From assembly GCF_000002235.5 (NCBI RefSeq), contig NW_022145609.1, positions 26,859,493-26,923,492 of the forward strand: DNA of 64,000 nucleotides, written 5' to 3'. The notes beneath the pieces are model-generated. The model worked only from the letters and a program-made list of their open reading frames with translations, made no database searches and was not told where the DNA came from. The DNA is from Strongylocentrotus purpuratus (Eukaryota; Echinodermata; Echinoidea; Camarodonta; Strongylocentrotidae). The position numbers and the translations under genes are program-made. Below are positions 12,089-23,035 of this stretch, one piece after another (the stretch's first letter is position 1; every line of letters starts with the position of its first letter).

Positions 12089-12192
12089 ACCAATACTTAT
12101 ATGCTAGATGATCAACCTTTTCTGATCGATTCCGTAACGTTTCTTTCACAATGCAATCGCATGACCATAACTGGCCTTTATCTTTAACAGGT
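12089..12192. mobile_element. right-end fragment of the 'AGACCAGTTTTGG' MITE family
   Basis: 'gatgatcaaccttttctgatcgattcc' to 'aactggcctttatctttaa' matches the last roughly 100 bases of the elements at 19090-19481 and 27264-27656. The rest of the element is missing. Confidence 0.75.
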
Positions 12193-12377
12193 TTTGTCTC
12201 TCTTATTTTTCATATGAAAGAAGAGCAAATAAGCTGTTGAATGTTGAGTACATTAACCAAACAGTAATTTGGGATTATTGAGTAATTTATCCATAAATGC
12301 TTGGTTTCCTTTTTTTTTCGGGGACACCCTGTACACTGCCTCTTTGCTACTTGGTTATAAAATACATCTCAACTTAC

Positions 12378-12880
12378 CTCAGACATGAGATCAGGATGGA
12401 TACACTTTGTTGAACTTGGCGGAGCTCTTAAACAGCTCATGAACAGGATACCGTAGCCCTTGTCCAGGCTAACAGTTAATCTGCAAAGACAATGCAAGAT
12501 AAAGAAGAAGGGTTTTAGAAGAGACCAACTTGCCACAGAGGCACAGATCCTGTCAATTTTGATCGTCAGCGCCGAAGCTCTCGGAGGGTGATGAAGCAGC
12601 CTTCTGAAGTGATGTAGCATAAAACGATGATGGGCCGACGACAGATCGCTGGCTGGTGAGGACCCGGTGAAAGCTCCGAAGATTCCCCTGGTAGGCAGCG
12701 GGGCGGAGGTGTTGACGGGTCGGCAGCGGGGCCTAGCAGACAATTATAATGTGGTACCTCTTTTGTGTCTAATCAGGCTGAATTAGTCAAATTTGCACAC
12801 CTGCAGCGGCAGGAAGGGGTCGGTTCTTACCGAGTCACGGTGCGTTCGTTCGATGCACCCAGGTGGGATGTGAGTGACGG
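12378..12880 (-). CDS. candidate exon pair, unknown gene
   Basis: Two GC-rich blocks carry minus-strand splice borders. The upstream block, 12880-12831 (50 nt), has acceptor CTCATTAG and donor CG|GTAAGA. The downstream block, 12732-12378 (355 nt), has acceptor TTGTCTGCTAG and donor GAG|GTAAGT. One frame stays open through both with matching phase, giving about 134 codons: a Pro/Arg/Ser-rich start, a His-rich middle and a hydrophobic stretch. A second frame in the larger block reads a more ordinary Ser-rich sequence that stops at 12553. A shorter exon 12480-12378, with acceptor TCTTTGCAG, is also possible. I cannot choose the frame and recognise no domain, so this marks a likely transcribed locus rather than a settled model. 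Confidence 0.35.
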
Positions 12881-12899
12881 CTAATGAGAAGCACGAAAG

Positions 12900-13310
12900 G
12901 ATGGTTGGGGAGGAAGGGGGTAAGAGGTAGGATAAGACAGAACATACAGAAAGCAAGAGATTGAGTGAGAATTAGAGAGAGAGCGGGAGACCGAGAGGAG
13001 AAGGAGAGATAGAGAGAGGAAGGGGGTAGGAGGTAGGACTAAGACAGAAAATACAGTAAGCAAGAGATTGAGTGATAATTTAAGAGAGGGAGAGGCTGAG
13101 AGGATGAGAGATAGAGGACATTTATTAAATGGTGGCAAAGGGAGAGGGGGTTGAGATAGGATAAGACTAAGACAGAAAATATAGTAAGCAAGAGATTGAG
13201 TGAGAATTAAAGAGAGACGGAGACTGAGAGGAAAAGGAGAGATAGAGGAATTTATCAAATGGTGGCTAAGGGAGAGGGGGTTGAGATAGGATAAGACATT
13301 TAGAGAAATA
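12900..13310. repeat. purine-rich tandem repeat, about 107-128-bp unit
   Basis: Three copies and part of a fourth of a GA-rich unit share 'agacagaa(a/c)ata', 'agcaagagattgagtga' and 'gagagatagag'. They start near 12935, 13042 and 13170, and the later units add 'atttat(t/c)aaatggtggc(a/t)aa'. Ser/Leu-rich minus-strand open frames here are artefacts of the repeat. Confidence 0.8.
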
Positions 13311-14040
13311 TGGAAAGTTATAGAATGAGAAAGAGGGGTAGGAGAGAGCCTGGAGGAAAATTGTGGGAGAGGGAGAGAGACAGAGAGTAAAAAGAGGATG
13401 TATCATTATTGGAAGGGGTGTGAGACATGCATACCTTTAACCTAAGAAAAGAGCGGTAAGGAGAAAAGAATAAGGAGATCATAATAGGTTGACAGAGGAA
13501 AAGAAAGGATATTCTAAAAGAGTGAAGACAAAAATAAATCGAAATTTAGACAAATTTTAAACAAAGATAAGAAGGTTAGGTTTTTATTCTTTTCTACTTC
13601 ATTTTAAATGGTCTTTTGATCCTAAGATGTCACGAAGAGGACAAGCTCTTCCTCTTAAAGATGCAGATCCAGTTTCATATAGATTGGCGATCGCCTACCA
13701 ATGACTAAAACCATATTTCTCTGTCAAAAAATAATTTATCACACTATACACGTGAATCGCATTCGCCAGCTCTGGTTTTGACAATGGTTTTGTTGATAAT
13801 TAAAAATAGCCCATGTAAATAAATATGTCCTCAGTCAAAGTCACATTCTACTACCGGTTATTTGTTTCACACACTTGCGGTAGAAGTAGAATTTCATCCT
13901 GTACTTTATAAAGTATTTATAGAATCCAACGCTTCCTACATTTCGCACTATATTTACATCATGCACTTCCTATACCTCAATCAATTCTAACCTTGACAAA
14001 TATTTGCAGTTTCTATTGCTTATTATCATTTCTGTCACAA
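13311..14040. other. intergenic or intronic, no gene recognised
   Basis: Purine-rich at the left, then AT-rich. I see no gene or repeat structure that I can support. Confidence 0.45.
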
Positions 14041-14366
14041 AAGGCCTGTCTTCATCAGCTCGAGTTTGCCAAATAACCCGCTATTTTCAGACCCGCGATA
14101 TAATCCCGAAGCCCAAAATTGCGTCTTCACCAGACCGATACGCTCATCACTAACTGGCTAGGACGGAAGCAAATTAGCCCGCTATTTCCCAAATAGCGTG
14201 ATAATTTGGAGACAAGACCAAGATTTCTCTTGATATTTTCTCGACCAAATATCCCGCTAATTGCAACTGCGGCCTGATGAGGATGCATATTAACTGGTTA
14301 ATCTGCGATCAGGTTAGTTGAAATAGCAGGTTATTTGGCAAATTCGAGCTGATGAAAACAGGCCTT
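14041..14366. mobile_element. MITE with AAGGCCTGTCTTCATCAG ends, copy 1
   Basis: Long imperfect inverted ends: AAGGCCTGTCTTCATCAGCT at the left is answered by AGCTGATGAAAACAGGCCTT at the right, and the pairing continues inward through 'gtttgccaaataacc'. The interior repeats 'cgctatttc' and 'aaatatcccgctaat' motifs. It is about 326 bp and non-coding. A second copy is at 35220-35604. Confidence 0.85.
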
Positions 14367-14821
14367 AGTTCTGTGCCATTGAAGTGGGTGGATGGTGTGT
14401 AAAGGAAATAGCAACAGGATACCCATTATAATAAACAGTACAAAGGAACATGTTGATCTAGTCATGTTCAAGATTGATTTTACACATCAGATCAGAATTC
14501 CTGGCGCTAAATGATTCATGACATCAATGGAGAAAACTTAGGGTGCGTTACTGCGTTCGAGTGCTTTTGGAAGCGAAGCATCGAGGTACAGTATGGTTCG
14601 CCTTGGCCCGTTTCTGGAGCGGTACGGTACTGTGCGGTTTGCTTTATGAGCTTCCAAATGCCTCCTCTGGCGCTGTACCGTATATGGTACGCTTGAAAGG
14701 GTCTTGGTGTTTTTAAAGTGGGCTGGCTAAGTTTTGTACGGTATGTACCAAATGATTACCTGGCCTGTGACACATAATAAGAAATGCTATAACATACACT
14801 TAGCCAAACTTTAACTTCACT

Positions 14822-15070
14822 TTAAAGGTGAAGTCTACCCTGATATTAAGTTGGTTTTAATAGAAGAAGACAAAGAGAGGAACAGATCGATCAAAGTTTG
14901 AGAAAATTCTGATTAAAACTAAGAAAGTTGTGAACTTTTGAAGTTACGATCAATCAAACACAAAGTGGCAATACTGTGACGTATCTTGAGAGCTCCTCTC
15001 CAATTTGCCGTGTACGTAAAATTTAACTTGCTTTGTTATTGATGAAGACATAGGGATTGTTTTAAAAAAG
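14822..15070 (+). mobile_element. TTAAAGG-end MITE, left part (GTGAAGTCTACCC family)
   Basis: It starts TTAAAGGTGAAGTCTACCC and continues with the 'aagttggttttaatagaagaag' and 'gatcaaagtttgagaaaa' features typical of the TTAA-end MITEs in this window, plus a half CRE-like 'gtgacgtat'. The matching right end is not found nearby, so the element appears truncated or diverged. The right boundary is approximate. Confidence 0.5.
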
Positions 15071-15539
15071 CATTTGAAATAATTACATTTAGGGTGCAGT
15101 ATGATTGAAATTTTTCGGATTTTTCTACAAGTTGACAGACTTTAGCCCAACTTAAACACAAACTTTCATACTTAAACCTTAATTCAACTTCTGAAAAGTC
15201 TAACTGAATAGAAACTTAACTGAATTCAACCTGTCTAACTTTAACTCTAATAAATTAAACCTGTCTATCTTTAGCATAATTTGAACCTCTTTGACATCAA
15301 TGATGATCTATCGTTAAATGCAATGAATCTTTACAGTCTGGCAAGCCTTCAAAGTGTTATTAAAAAAGGAGGACCTTTTTTAGTAAAGATCACACCTCCC
15401 GAAACCGAGAATGTCATTTGCAACTAAGAAAAAGAAAAATGAATTATAGATGACATTCAGAGAAGCAATTCCCTCTTGGTAGATAACCGCTGAAAGTGCT
15501 ATCCACAAGACATCCCACGGCCCCCCTGAACCCGCAACA

Positions 15540-15668
15540 TTTCCTCTGATCTTGCTTTAGTCGCACATACACCAAATGACAATCTCCACTACTTCCTCTG
15601 ACTGTCAGTATCACTTTAGGATTACCAGCAAACGGTGATCTCTCCATTCCAAGCTAGCTAGCTGCTAT
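15540..15668. repeat. low-copy repeat, paralogous to 17225-17420
   Basis: Shared blocks are 'tctgatcttgct..agtc.cacat', 'ctttagga(t/c)taccagcaaac' and 'atctctccattcc.agcta'. In the second locus (17225-17420) the blocks occur in swapped order, as in a circularly permuted or rearranged tandem copy. Function is unknown. An overlapping minus-strand open frame (15444-15647) is not called a gene. Confidence 0.5.
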
Positions 15669-15764
15669 CTACTAAAGTATCCCTTTCATATATTGGAAGC
15701 TGGACTTATAATTCTTAATTTTGTTATTCAAATCTTCTGAATTAGGAAATCTTAACCTTATATA

Positions 15765-17165
15765 TTTTCAGTAGTGCCCCAAGGGAGAAGATACTTCAGA
15801 GAAAAACAGAAAATTTGTGATATTTTTGTACGTGACAAACGGGAGAGCTATCCATCACTACGTCACAATCCATTGCCAAACTTGCTAATTTGAGATTCGC
15901 ATAGCTGCACTGATCTCATATATTCAAACATAAATAACTTTCTTAATATAGGTTTTCCCGCCCAACTTCGTAAACTTAGCATCCGAATTAACGTTACGTT
16001 CGTTCAAATTCGTGCGAAATTGAATGACTATGTAGATCAACATTCAAAAAGCTAATTGCGTCATTCAATTTGATTTAGTAGCATGCGATTTCATACTCTT
16101 GTCACGGAAACGTGCAAAACGAGCATTCAATTTAGAAAGCGTGCAAAGTGCATTCAAATTCGCGCCGAACAGACGGTGGTATGTATTCAAGCATTCAATT
16201 TCGTGATTAGGCATCCATATGTGACATTTGTGCATTGCTTTTCATTTGATGTTAATTTGTCACTTAATATACTTCAATCTGTTTGAATAATTTAATGCTA
16301 TAAGTTTACTTTTAGGAATGACCTGCGTATTTGTTAGCAGATATCTGTCATTACACCAGAGAAGGTGCACAATTTGTGACTACTCTTCTAAGCACAAGCT
16401 ATATACACAGATCCTGGACAGCGGTAGAGTTGAACTTTAGACATGGACATGATGGAAACAAAATAAAATGTTGAATAAAGAAAAAGACGTAAAATGAAAA
16501 GAATGAAAGATCACCTACTCAATCAAGATTAATCAACACAAACCATTATAAAAATAACATGTATAAAGAAATGTTTCAACAAAAATAAAGATCAAAAGAA
16601 TGAGAAAACTTTAAATGCAATATAAATATATCGGACAAATAAGAAGATTGTAGTATAATGTGAAATCATTTCAGAAAAGATCACAGAAGAAAAAAAATGA
16701 AAATGAAAAAGTGAATATCCGAATATAAATCGAGCCTCATACAATGATTATGAGGTCTAGTTTTAATTTGAATGACCCGATTGCGAAAGAGGTTGCCCAT
16801 AGACGAAAATGAAACCGCAATTCGCAAAAGAATTCTCCTTCCACTCAAAATTGGTGAAATTGAATGACGCTTACGCATTTCCAAATTGACTGAACCAAGC
16901 TTTAATTTGAATGTGCATGTTTAGAAAATTTGATGACTCGAAACGAAATTGAATGCCAAAAGTTTAAAAATGAAACAGGGGAGCAACGAGTGGAGAAAAT
17001 TCGCTCTAACAGGAATGCACGTTAGTGAAATTGATCGCTGCTTTGACGAAATTGGCCGGGAAAACCTATACTATCCAATTTATTTCAAACTTTCACCATG
17101 CTTTTTCTCCGATATTTCTGCTTTCATTCAAATAAACTTGTTACAAGGGTTGGATTGGCCTTTAA
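15765..17165. mobile_element. TTAA-end MITE interrupted by a 1.1-kb element
   Basis: The left flank ('catatattcaaacataaataactttctta') and right flank ('ttatttcaaactttcaccatg...ttggattggcctttaa') read as one continuous MITE of the type found at 24884 once the 15951-17066 insertion is skipped. The right end is GGCCTTTAA at 17157-17165. The left boundary is approximate and the usual TTAAAGG start was not located. Confidence 0.5.
15951..17066. mobile_element. non-autonomous DNA transposon with mirrored ATTCAATT clusters
   Basis: Left end GGTTTTCCCGCCCAACTTCG and right end CGAAATTGGCCGGGAAAACC are inverted repeats. They are flanked by TATA on both sides (15947-15950 and 17067-17070), which fits a TA or TATA target duplication. 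The left quarter carries repeated CATTCAATT motifs (about 16064, 16123, 16150, 16191) and the right quarter carries the reverse complement AATTGAATG (about 16765, 16857, 16903, 16946). They resemble clustered subterminal transposase-binding sites. No transposase frame is visible. It is inserted in a MITE. Confidence 0.8.
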
Positions 17166-17224
17166 TAATCTTGCTTAATCCCACATATAATCAATTAAAT
17201 TACAATCTTCTTAATTTCCTCTCA

Positions 17225-17420
17225 TTACAGTCAAAATAACTTTAGGACTACCAGCAAACTAGAGAGATCTCTCCATTCCCAGCTAGTTTAGTTTAGTTAA
17301 GTTTAGGAGCTGTACTCTTCAATTTGAGCTGATTTTCTGTTTTATGAAATTCTGATCTTGCTCAGTCCCACATGTATACATCCAATGGCGATCCCCTCTA
17401 ATTCTTCTTACTCTAAGAAC
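17225..17420. repeat. low-copy repeat, rearranged copy of 15540-15668
   Basis: It contains 'ctttaggactaccagcaaac', 'atctctccattcccagctag' and later 'tctgatcttgctcagtcccacat', matching the 15.5-kb block in a different order. Confidence 0.5.
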
Positions 17421-17815
17421 AACTATACCAGATACAGATTCACTGCATGGCCTTGAAAACTATCATCAGAGAATACAAGAACAGCATAAAAAAGATCCGA
17501 AACAGATTTTTTACTTATCAAGATTTCTTCTTTCATGTATTATATCATATTAATTTCAGTGGTGAATGTCTTTTAAATTGTATATTTGCCTATTTTACAT
17601 TGTACTATTTGAATGTATTTCATATGTTGCATTTTTGTGTGAATTCAAGATGTGTTAGCTTTTATCTGTGACTTTAAACTGTTAACCATAAACCTTGTCA
17701 ATTCAATTTAACTCAATTTAAATGATCAATTATTTAATCAAAATCAGAATATATATAGAACAAGACTTTATAGATAGCCAATATTAAGAAAATAAACCAG
17801 CTCATGGAAGCTTAC

Positions 17816-17865
17816 CAGTACCCATTCTCCAAAGCACCTGCACTATATCTCTTGTCAACCGTTCA
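17816..17865 (-). CDS. possible small exon, unknown gene
   Basis: A 50-base minus-strand stretch between TTGAAG and a good donor CTG|GTAAGC reads ERLTRDIVQVLWRMGT. The acceptor has a weak pyrimidine tract. No linked exon is found. Low confidence. Confidence 0.22.
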
Positions 17866-18479
17866 CTTCAACACGTGTCAGAAGCATATATATCTTTTAA
17901 AAGATATTTTATTAAGGTTTCAACAAACAGACCGTCTTTCTATACCTTTCTCAATACCTATCCTATACCTTTAGCCACTGAAAAGAGATAAAACTATTAT
18001 ATGGCACGGCTTTTGGACTTCGGATTTGTAAACTATTTGAGAAATGATATTGACATTTTACCAGATAAGCTTCATGACAGAGGCCACTGGGGTACAGAAT
18101 AGTATGTCAGATCAATAACAAGTGACAAACAGCAGGTACATGTACATGTACAGGTAAAAAAAATGGAGCATGGGGTGACACAAGACCGCAAATCAAACAG
18201 TGGTTATTAAAAAGATGGCATTGTTATAGATGGCTAGATACTGTGATAATCATTCCAGGAAGTATATACATGTAGGCTTGAGCTTTGTTTCACCTTTCCA
18301 AGAGAAAAATAAGCTCACTATTTCAAAACAATGTCTCTCTATCACTCATTATCCCACGAACACATTTTTCCAGACAGTTTCCCACAGGATATTTTGATAT
18401 GTCTCCTGTACCTAAACAACCCACTTTTCCTCAATAAAACTCTGTCACAACGTGACACATCACAGGAAGGGAGATGGGT

Positions 18480-18585
18480 CGCTATAATGCACACGCCGCC
18501 GCGGTTTCCATGAACCTGCATTGCCGGCGCGATTGTACTTCCGACGGATGTTCCGACCCCGATTCATGGACGGCGTATTAACCAG
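18480..18585. other. CpG-rich patch of unknown nature
   Basis: A sharply GC- and CpG-rich island of about 100 bases contains CCGCCGCGG and GCCGGCGCG. Both strands read protein-like: plus starts MGRYNAHAAAVSMN and minus contains NRGRNIRRKYNRAGNAG. Both end in stops soon after. No clear splice sites are present, so I do not call a gene. Confidence 0.35.
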
Positions 18586-18705
18586 AAAAGAGTTGATTAT
18601 TCTTGTTATTGGTAGTAAACAGAGTAGGCAGGCATAAACAATTAATCATACCTGAGAATAGCTGCAGCATCCACCTACTCTTTCCTCTCTGATCCTACAC
18701 ATTAA

Positions 18706-18975
18706 TGAGGTTCACACGAAAGTCCATTAATAGTTTAGGTCGTAGTTTTAAACTTATGTTGCAGTTATGGACAGTGCAGACGCACGTGTGGTTACAAAAC
18801 TTTAAGTTTAACTAGAAAATTCAAACCACAACTAACGCGACAACTACTAGAAGCAAGGAGTCTTCACTCGAAGTTATTTGCTGCAATTAATTTTGAGGTT
18901 ATGTCAGCAGGTAGTTAAAATGAATGCTTTCCCTGGATGGAACTTAACTTTAAAACAGTCCTGTGTGAACCCTCA
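18706..18975. mobile_element. MITE with TGAGG(G)TTCACAC ends
   Basis: TGAGGTTCACACGAAAGTCC at the left pairs with GTCCTGTGTGAACCCTCA at the right. It is about 270 bp and non-coding, with 'aacttaactttaaaac' near the right end. No clear target duplication is seen. Confidence 0.72.
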
Positions 18976-19089
18976 TCGTTGTTAGTGGATTCCAGTTTAT
19001 AACTTCAAAATTTTGCTGTAAATTTAATGGTCCCCTGTGAACACAGCTATTGTTGTCAATGAAATTTGACTTATAGTAAATTGATAACT

Positions 19090-19481
19090 TTAAAGGTAAA
19101 GACCAGTTTTGGAAACGCCCCCCTCTCAAAAAATGAAATGGAAGCTCTTATTACCAATCATGTGAAAGAATATGTTTGGACTAATACGTGATGATACAAA
19201 TTTTGCCGGGAAACCGCCTACTAATTGATATATTTGGTAAATGATTATATCAATTCGGACCGGATAGATATTGCGCTCGTGTCGCGTAGTCCCATATACA
19301 TCTTTCTGCGTACAGTGCTTGTAACTTTACCAAGACTGGGCCAAATTTCTTATCATTTTGATGATTCCAGAACCTTGCAGTACACACCAATACGTATACT
19401 AAATGATCAACCTTTTCTGATTGATTCCACAACGTTTTTTTCACAATGCAATCGCATGACCAGAACTGGTCTTTATCTTAA
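19090..19481 (+). mobile_element. TTAAAGG-end MITE, 'AGACCAGTTTTGG' family, copy 1
   Basis: It starts TTAAAGGTAAAGACCAGTTT and ends AACTGGTCTTTATCTTAA, forming an inverted pair. It is about 392 bp. It is closely similar along its length to 27264-27656, and a right-end piece lies at 12089. The open frame 19225-19548 is partly element, partly flank. Confidence 0.85.
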
Positions 19482-19536
19482 ACTTCATCTTGTTTACCCT
19501 CCTAAATTAGAGTGGATTTTTTTTCTTCACTCACAG

Positions 19537-20646
19537 GAGTTGCTTTAAAACCAAGATTCAAGACTGGAAATGTATTTCCAGAAATTTGGTAAGTAGGCCT
19601 CAATATGTCATTTACATCACCAAATCTAAAAAAACTTTAAGAGGTCAAAATGTTTGTTCTTGTTTGTTGGACAGAATCGGACGGACGGGAAAGAGGCTCA
19701 TTCCATAATAACATGCTGACCGGCCGTCAACATCCCTTACACGTTTCCTGTATTATCTTTATAACAATTGAAACAAGCATCCGCTCTTTGAAATCAAAAG
19801 TAGTGTCATTGGCAATGTCAACATTTAAGACAGCCTTTGTATTTCTAAAAAAAAATAATCTAATGCTCGAAATTGTTTCATTGTTTCATAAAGACCTTAC
19901 ATTTGTATGTCATTCTGGCTCCAATTTCTTTTGGATATTGTGAACCTTGATCAATATACTGCAGTATGCCAAGATACAATCGCTTATCATAAATAAATAA
20001 TTTGTTTCTAGATAGAATGCTTGTCAAACTAATAACCTTGCCATTGGTGATCATTTCATGCTTGGGTTCCTCTACCAAAATCAGTTTGTCATATAAGGAT
20101 GTGCAAAAGTGTAAAAAAGAAAAAGCCATTGAACCAAAAAGGACATCCATGCATAAATACATACTTTACTTTTAACAATAGTTAGCATCAACTCTCCACA
20201 CATGCTCTTTTGTGTTTTGTTTTGTTTTGTTTCTAGATAGAGTGGGAGTGAATCAAATGACCTTGCCATTGGAAATCAATTTTCATTGCTTACTGTAGGT
20301 TCAGTCAGTCAGTCAGAGATACCTTAAAAGAAGTGTAACAGCCTAAACAGTGCTCACAAATTACTGCTAAAATTGAGAAGGGTATTTACTCATACTAACT
20401 GTTTACATGCTACTTGCTTTCTAAAGATATGCATTACAACAAATCATTATAGTGCAAGAGTTTATCACAACTGTTTTTTTTCTTCTAGTGTATCAAGAAG
20501 AGCTTGCAGACTATTACACAGGCATATATACTAACATTATTCAAAATGCTGATTCTGGCTTTGCAAAATGTTCTAAACAAATGGAACCCAAGTCTACTCT
20601 AAACTGCAGGAGAATAAAGAAAGTTGTTTCTTTGAATTTATATTAA
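19537..20646 (+). CDS. candidate two-exon 3' end of an unknown gene
   Basis: Exon 19537-19588 has a strong acceptor (T-rich, then CACTCACAG) and a consensus donor TTG|GTAAGT. Exon 20489-20646 follows a very strong acceptor (CTGTTTTTTTTCTTCTAG). In one phase-consistent frame the pair reads SCFKTKIQDWKCISRNL, continuing CIKKSLQTITQAYILTLF to a stop at 20600-20602. In another frame the second exon stays open to 20646 (VYQEELADYYTGIYTNIIQ), but then the phase does not match. An AATAAA lies at 20743-20748. Splice signals are good, but the frame is undecided and no family is recognised. The first exon starts about 55 bases after a MITE. Confidence 0.38.
19997..20295. repeat. diverged tandem duplication in an intron-like stretch
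   Basis: 'ttgtttctagatagaatgcttgtcaaac...accttgccattgg' near 20007 recurs as 'ttgtttctagatagagtgggagtgaatc...accttgccattgg' near 20230. The copies are about 225 bp apart and only the first roughly 60 bases are shared. Confidence 0.55.
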
Positions 20647-21258
20647 AGCTAATATGGAAATATGAACAGACTTCACATATATAAATACAGAGTTATATCT
20701 ACTGCCATATGGCAACAATTCAAAGAAAATGAATCATGAGAAAATAAATGTGTCATATCATGACCTTGCCTTCCAGAAAGTATTCAAGAGAAAGTAATGA
20801 CCTGGCAGATATTGTTGTCATGGTAAAGTAACTATTATTATTCTGGTCATTCACAATTAAAATCCAGGTTCATATACATTGTAGCTCTCCTTCTTTTATA
20901 ATCATGCTTCCTCACTAGTGAAACTGAAAGGGATTTTCTGCAGTTTGAATCAATCATATTTGGGCTGGTAGTTAAAAATTAGCTCCCTTCTATATGTTTA
21001 ACGAGGTACACATTTTTTTCTGATTCTCTATTTCTATTATTGGTGTTTGGGAAAGAAGTAATAAAATCAAGTTAAGTTGATAAATCACTTCAAATAGACC
21101 TAATAGTCACACATTAATTTGGTTCTTTGATAAGTGTTGCTATGGAATGTTTTACAAACTGCTGGGACAATAAGGCAATCACTTTGATAGTGTAGATAGA
21201 CATGGCTTGTTCCACACATGGGTGTGCTATTGAAGATATATTATGCTGCAGCCAAATG

Positions 21259-21777
21259 TTAAAGGAGCTACACAAAGAAAAATTCACTACAACTGATAAT
21301 TAGAACAAATTACATATGGATGGAAAGATTTTCTCTTGAAAAACACGAATAATTTGCTGAAAAATCATATAGATATCATGGAAAGGCGTAAAATGCAATT
21401 TTTCAAGACCCTTCTTAGACCCTCGAACGCCCCTGAACATAAGCCAAACACACGAGCGTAGCGAGCTCTGAATAGTGACGTCACACACTGGACAAACAGC
21501 TCAGTACCGGCCGACTACCGGAGTCGCGCGTGTATTAGTCTGCAGCTAGCCAGCCGTGTCCCGTGTGTGACGTCACAAATATTGCTCTCTACAAAGGACC
21601 GCTGAAGGCAGAAAATCTGGATCTTGAAACTAACATTTTTGAGAGTTGATTACTGCGGGCCCCAAACATATTTTGAAGAGGAGAGTTGTTGTATTTGATC
21701 AGTAGGCTTCCCCTTCGCAATGACATGAGTTTTGCATCAATTCAAAACACCTTTGATTCTTCGTGTGTCTACTTTAA
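21259..21777 (+). mobile_element. TTAAAG-end MITE carrying paired CRE sites
   Basis: TTAAAGGAGCTACACAAAGA at the left pairs with TCTTCGTGTGTCTACTTTAA at the right, in about 519 bp. Its middle is CpG-rich and contains two perfect CRE palindromes TGACGTCA (21476-21483 and 21568-21575). They lie in inverted context (GTGACGTCACACAC versus GTGTGTGACGTCAC) about 90 bp apart. It has no coding capacity. Confidence 0.75.
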
Positions 21778-22478
21778 GGCTTTGCATCGATGGATTTCAG
21801 CTGTACACTGTCAACATATGTACATATATGACTTCATGTCTTTTTTCCCCACATTATAATCTCTTGCTCCCCCGCCCCCATTAAAGGTTGGGCAAGCAAA
21901 TCATGCATGAATCCCATACATTGAACAATTGATCATGGTAAAATTCATGTTTAATTCACCGCGCAGTCTTATTCAAGGAAAAACAATCATTGTTCAAAGT
22001 CATGAATATATATGAAACTAGCAAAAAGGTTGACTTAAGCTGCATTTGTACGGGAAGCAAACAAACTGTTGATTTTTTATTTCTCACATCCGGTGTTTCT
22101 TTGAAAGCTGCTAAGCAACTACCAGTAAATACACCAAAAAAAATCTTTAAAATCTAAAAATCCACCTCTTGAGTGTGGCTATTTTATATGCTGGCAGAAA
22201 TTTCACTGATTTCTGCGGTGTAAATGCCCATTCTCGAAACATCGGTCACGTGACTCTCCTTGCCTCAATGCAATCGCATGAAGAACAGCGACGAGTCGCG
22301 CATATTGGACATTTACTTTGGTCCTTTTAACTCACTACCTACTCCATCATATTAAAAAAATAAAATATTATCTGTTGAAAGCCAAAATGTCAATAAAAAA
22401 ATATACAATTTACATGAACAGCTTTCCTGCTTCTCAGCACATAATACAATAAAGATTTTTTTTTTAATTTGGTAAATT

Positions 22479-22636
22479 GGGGGGCGTTTCATCAACATTT
22501 GTCCGCCGAACAACTGTCAGCACCAGAAGTTTGACCAATCAGAGGCCTGGAAAATGGTCGGTGACAATAAAATTGTTGGTAAAAATGATATTAGTCGGTG
22601 AAAACCACCGCCTAATTGTTTCATGAAACGCCCCCC
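22479..22636. mobile_element. short MITE with GGGGGGCGTTTCAT ends
   Basis: GGGGGGCGTTTCATCAACA and TTGTTTCATGAAACGCCCCC form inverted ends of a 158-bp element. The interior has 'gtcggtgacaa' and 'gtcggtgaaaa' repeats. Non-coding. Confidence 0.8.
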
Positions 22637-22679
22637 TGATCACATGGTTTTATATATGATTTGTAAATAAAAGACTTAC

Positions 22680-22745
22680 TTCAAATTTTGTTTGCTGATT
22701 GACCTCGTAGTCATTATCAAAGGCAATCTGCTTCCCCCTCCATGA
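22680..22745 (-). CDS. candidate exon, unknown gene
   Basis: A minus-strand stretch ends in the consensus donor GAA|GTAAGT and reads SWRGKQIAFDNDYEVNQQ then TKFE, with well-mixed codons. The 5' limit is uncertain. An AG at 22746-22747 sits about 20 bases after a TTTTCTCTCTCCCCC tract, a usable but unusual acceptor arrangement. The frame closes upstream at a TGA, so an acceptor is required if real. No linked exon was identified. Confidence 0.33.
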
Positions 22746-22984
22746 CTCCAGCCCGGTCCAGGGGGAGAGAGAAAACACAAGGTGTCAGCGAAAGGAAATC
22801 CTTCAATCTTGAGATCTGTACCTGACATCAAAAGAATACAAACAGTGGGGATAAGAATGCGGATGCTGTACACGGATGTGACATTTGCAAATTAAACGCC
22901 CGATACCAGACGATTCTAAACTGATTTGAAAATTGGTGTGAAGTATATCCTTTAAATAATTATGAAATGAGTAATATAAATCTA

Positions 22985-22999
22985 GCTTCCGGAATTAGA

Positions 23000-23035
<36 letters not shown>

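Noticed and set aside
12553-12732. Alternative frame ending in a stop (AAYQGNLRSFHRVLTSQ)
   Set aside because: Looks protein-like but does not extend to the consensus donor at 12377, unlike the competing frame; kept only as an alternative in the exon-pair entry.
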